From contig NZ_RPHB01000005.1 in the NCBI RefSeq assembly GCF_019343195.1, forward strand, positions 248,001 to 312,000: a stretch of DNA of 64,000 nucleotides, in the 5' to 3' direction. The translations under genes and the position numbers were made by a program. Below are positions 62,264 through 64,000 of the stretch, piece by piece. Each line of letters opens with the position of its first letter. Positions within the stretch are counted from its first letter, which is position 1. Source of the stretch: Arthrospiribacter ruber. Lineage in GTDB: Bacteria; Bacteroidota; Bacteroidia; Cytophagales; Cyclobacteriaceae. The notes under the pieces were generated by a model. The model made no database searches. It was not told the DNA's origin and saw nothing but the letters and a program-made list of their open reading frames with translations.

Positions 62264-64000
62264 ATGGATAGAAATCAAGCGACAGGGCTGATATTATTTG
62301 CAGCAGTCCTGCTGATATATTCGCTTTTCTTTGCGAGTGCTCCACAACCCCAACCTGAAGAGACTACCGAAGCTGCCCAAACAGCCATTGCCAATCAGGA
62401 CAGGGAAGACATTGAAGAGCTGGGTACGGAAACTTCCGAACCTGACAGCCTGCAGGATGCTATGGCCTTAAGGCAATTTGGCGTTTTCGCCGCAATGACT
62501 AAAGGTCAGCAGGAAGACGTCGTTCTGGAAAACGACAAAATGATTGTCACGTTCTCTTCGAAAGGGGCTGAAATCAAACAAGTGGAATTAAAAGAGTTCA
62601 AAACTTGGGACCAAAGACCATTGGTACTTTTGGACCAGGAAAGCTCCGACCTGGATTTCATGATACAGACAGATAAAGGTGAATTTAGCCTGAATCAGTT
62701 TTATTTCAATCCAACCGTATCTACAATGGACGTGGACGGGGTCAAAGCCAATGTAATTACTTTTATCGCCCAAAGTGGAAGCGGACAGATCGTAAGGACT
62801 TACTCGCTGCCTGAAGGAAGTTATATTTTGGGAAAATCCCTGGAATTTTCCGGACTCAACAATAACCTCAGCAGCAACGAAGTACAGATTGTATGGGACG
62901 ACAGGTTGCTGAGACAGGAGCAGGACCTGGAAGAATCCAGAAGAAAAACCAACATCAATTGGTATAAAACCTCAGGAAAACACAATGACCTTAGCCTGAC
63001 CTCAGATGCTGATGATGATCAGATCAATGATCCATTGAAATGGTTTAGTTTCAGTCAGAGGTTTTTCACTTCAGGTATTATTGCAGAAAGACAGTTCAAT
63101 TCAGGAAAATTTGAGCAGCAAACACCAGGTGATACACTATCAGTAAAAAATGTAAGGGCTGAGGTCGTACTTCCACTTGAAAATGGAAGAGCAGATCTGA
63201 GCTACTATTTTGGCCCGAACAATTATAATGTATTAAAGAAAGTAACCCCCGGTTTTGAAGAAAATGTCTACATGGGCTATTTCTTTGTCAGCTGGGTCAA
63301 TAAATACATCATCGTCAACCTTTTCCAGTTTTTGGAGAGGTATTTCACCAATTATGGTATCATTATTATTCTGATTGTATTGATCATCAAGGCCGCCTTA
63401 TTCCCACTGACTTATAAGTCTTACATTGGAATGGCCAAAATGAGGGTGATCAAACCTGAAATCGATGAGCTAAAAGCCAAATATCCTGACGATCCTACAA
63501 AAATGCAGCAGGAACAGATGAAGCTGTTCGGCAAATTGGGCGTCAGTCCGATTTCAGGGTGCCTTCCCATGTTACTCCAGATGCCATTCTTGTTTGCGAT
63601 GTTTTTCTTTTTCCCGAATTCCATCGAACTGAGACAGGAATCTTTCCTGTGGGCTCATGACCTATCTACTTATGATGCTATATTTTATCTGCCCTTTACC
63701 ATACCTTTCTATGGTGCACACGTCAGTCTCTTTACCTTGCTGATGACCGTTTCGCAGATTGCTTATACACACTTCAACAATCAGCTGACAGCACAAACAG
63801 GCCCGATGAAAAATATAGGCTATATCATGCCGGTCATCTTCATGTTTGTATTGAATTCCTTCCCGGCTGCTTTGAGCTTCTACTACTTTGTCTCCAACAT
63901 GGTAACATTTGGTCAGCAGGCTTTGATCAAGCTTTTTGTGGATGATGCCAAAATCCGCGAAAAAGTAGAAGAAAGTAAAAGGAAAAACGCCAACAAGAAG
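62264..64000 (+). CDS. yidC: Membrane protein insertase YidC (3' end beyond window)
   Basis: Inserts and folds inner-membrane proteins, alone or with SecYEG. The frame from the ATG at 62264 stays open for 579 codons to the window edge. It has the N-terminal membrane helix (TGLILFAAVLLIYSLFFASA), a large periplasmic beta domain (about 75-340), and the conserved 60KD_IMP core: a hairpin region (KSYIGMAKMRVIKPEIDELKAKY), then GVSPISGCLPMLLQMPFLFAMFFFFP with the conserved hydrophilic-groove helices. Little is missing: the visible end is the basic C-terminal tail (RKNANKK). Downstream of pyrG in the same orientation but with its own promoter. Confidence 0.96.
   Translation, partial: MDRNQATGLILFAAVLLIYSLFFASAPQPQPEETTEAAQTAIANQDREDIEELGTETSEPDSLQDAMALRQFGVFAAMTKGQQEDVVLENDKMIVTFSSKGAEIKQVELKEFKTWDQRPLVLLDQESSDLDFMIQTDKGEFSLNQFYFNPTVSTMDVDGVKANVITFIAQSGSGQIVRTYSLPEGSYILGKSLEFSGLNNNLSSNEVQIVWDDRLLRQEQDLEESRRKTNINWYKTSGKHNDLSLTSDADDDQINDPLKWFSFSQRFFTSGIIAERQFNSGKFEQQTPGDTLSVKNVRAEVVLPLENGRADLSYYFGPNNYNVLKKVTPGFEENVYMGYFFVSWVNKYIIVNLFQFLERYFTNYGIIIILIVLIIKAALFPLTYKSYIGMAKMRVIKPEIDELKAKYPDDPTKMQQEQMKLFGKLGVSPISGCLPMLLQMPFLFAMFFFFPNSIELRQESFLWAHDLSTYDAIFYLPFTIPFYGAHVSLFTLLMTVSQIAYTHFNNQLTAQTGPMKNIGYIMPVIFMFVLNSFPAALSFYYFVSNMVTFGQQALIKLFVDDAKIREKVEESKRKNANKK

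Overview
The window reads as a chromosomal segment of a Bacteroidota bacterium, most likely order Cytophagales and close to Cyclobacteriaceae (inference). The evidence is AT-rich DNA, weak ribosome binding sites, several TAnnTTTG-type -7 promoter elements (the pattern known for Bacteroidota), a lipoprotein TamA-like protein (TamL) paired with TamB, a fused ResB-CcsA cytochrome c synthase, the TlpA/DUF4369 type of lipoprotein, and a high share of exported proteins. I see no phage genes, no insertion sequence, no CRISPR array, no rRNA and no tRNA.

Layout. 1-6.1 kb: end of an outer-membrane protein, then minus-strand envelope enzymes (PBP4-type carboxypeptidase, S9 peptidase, and a GMC oxidoreductase with its gluconate dehydrogenase subunit 3-like partner). 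6.4-13.1 kb: a tight operon for dissimilatory nitrite reduction to ammonia, nrfH-nrfA-outer-membrane porin-ccsBA, with an FNR-like dyad in front. 13.3-16.2 kb: an exported glycine-rich protein with a fivefold internal repeat and a CstB-like persulfide dioxygenase/rhodanese. 16.2-21.8 kb: an aromatic degradation island (maleylacetate reductase, hydroxyquinol-type intradiol dioxygenase, FAD phenol monooxygenase, PcpA-like extradiol dioxygenase and a Crp/Fnr regulator). 21.9-27.7 kb: MATE transporter, riboflavin synthase, Pcm, acyl-CoA thioesterase and small unknowns, including a protein with a kinase-like catalytic loop.

27.8-32.1 kb: a four-gene operon of exported proteins of unknown function. 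At least three of them share one N-terminal module, and the last carries three LRR blocks. This is the best candidate in the window for an undescribed system. 32.4-38.9 kb: TlpA-like lipoprotein, gatB, alaS and an M23 peptidase. 39.4-45.2 kb: a signalling cluster (sigma-54 response regulator, two stand-alone receivers, two histidine kinases), with a 50-residue membrane protein between. 45.3-48.9 kb: stress/envelope genes (helical lipoprotein, MscS, YihY/BrkB, CsbD). 49-56.4 kb: tamL-tamB. 56.7-64 kb: small membrane protein, GNAT acetyltransferase, TPR protein, cca, a hypothetical gene, pyrG and the 5' part of yidC, which runs off the window.

How the genes fit together. CcsBA can attach the nine haems of NrfH plus NrfA, which explains its place in that operon. 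The dioxygenase, reductase and monooxygenase make a plausible (poly)phenol to hydroxyquinol to maleylacetate to 3-oxoadipate route. Several strong hairpin terminators mark the ends of transcription units; one, between pyrG and yidC, is superimposed on the next promoter.
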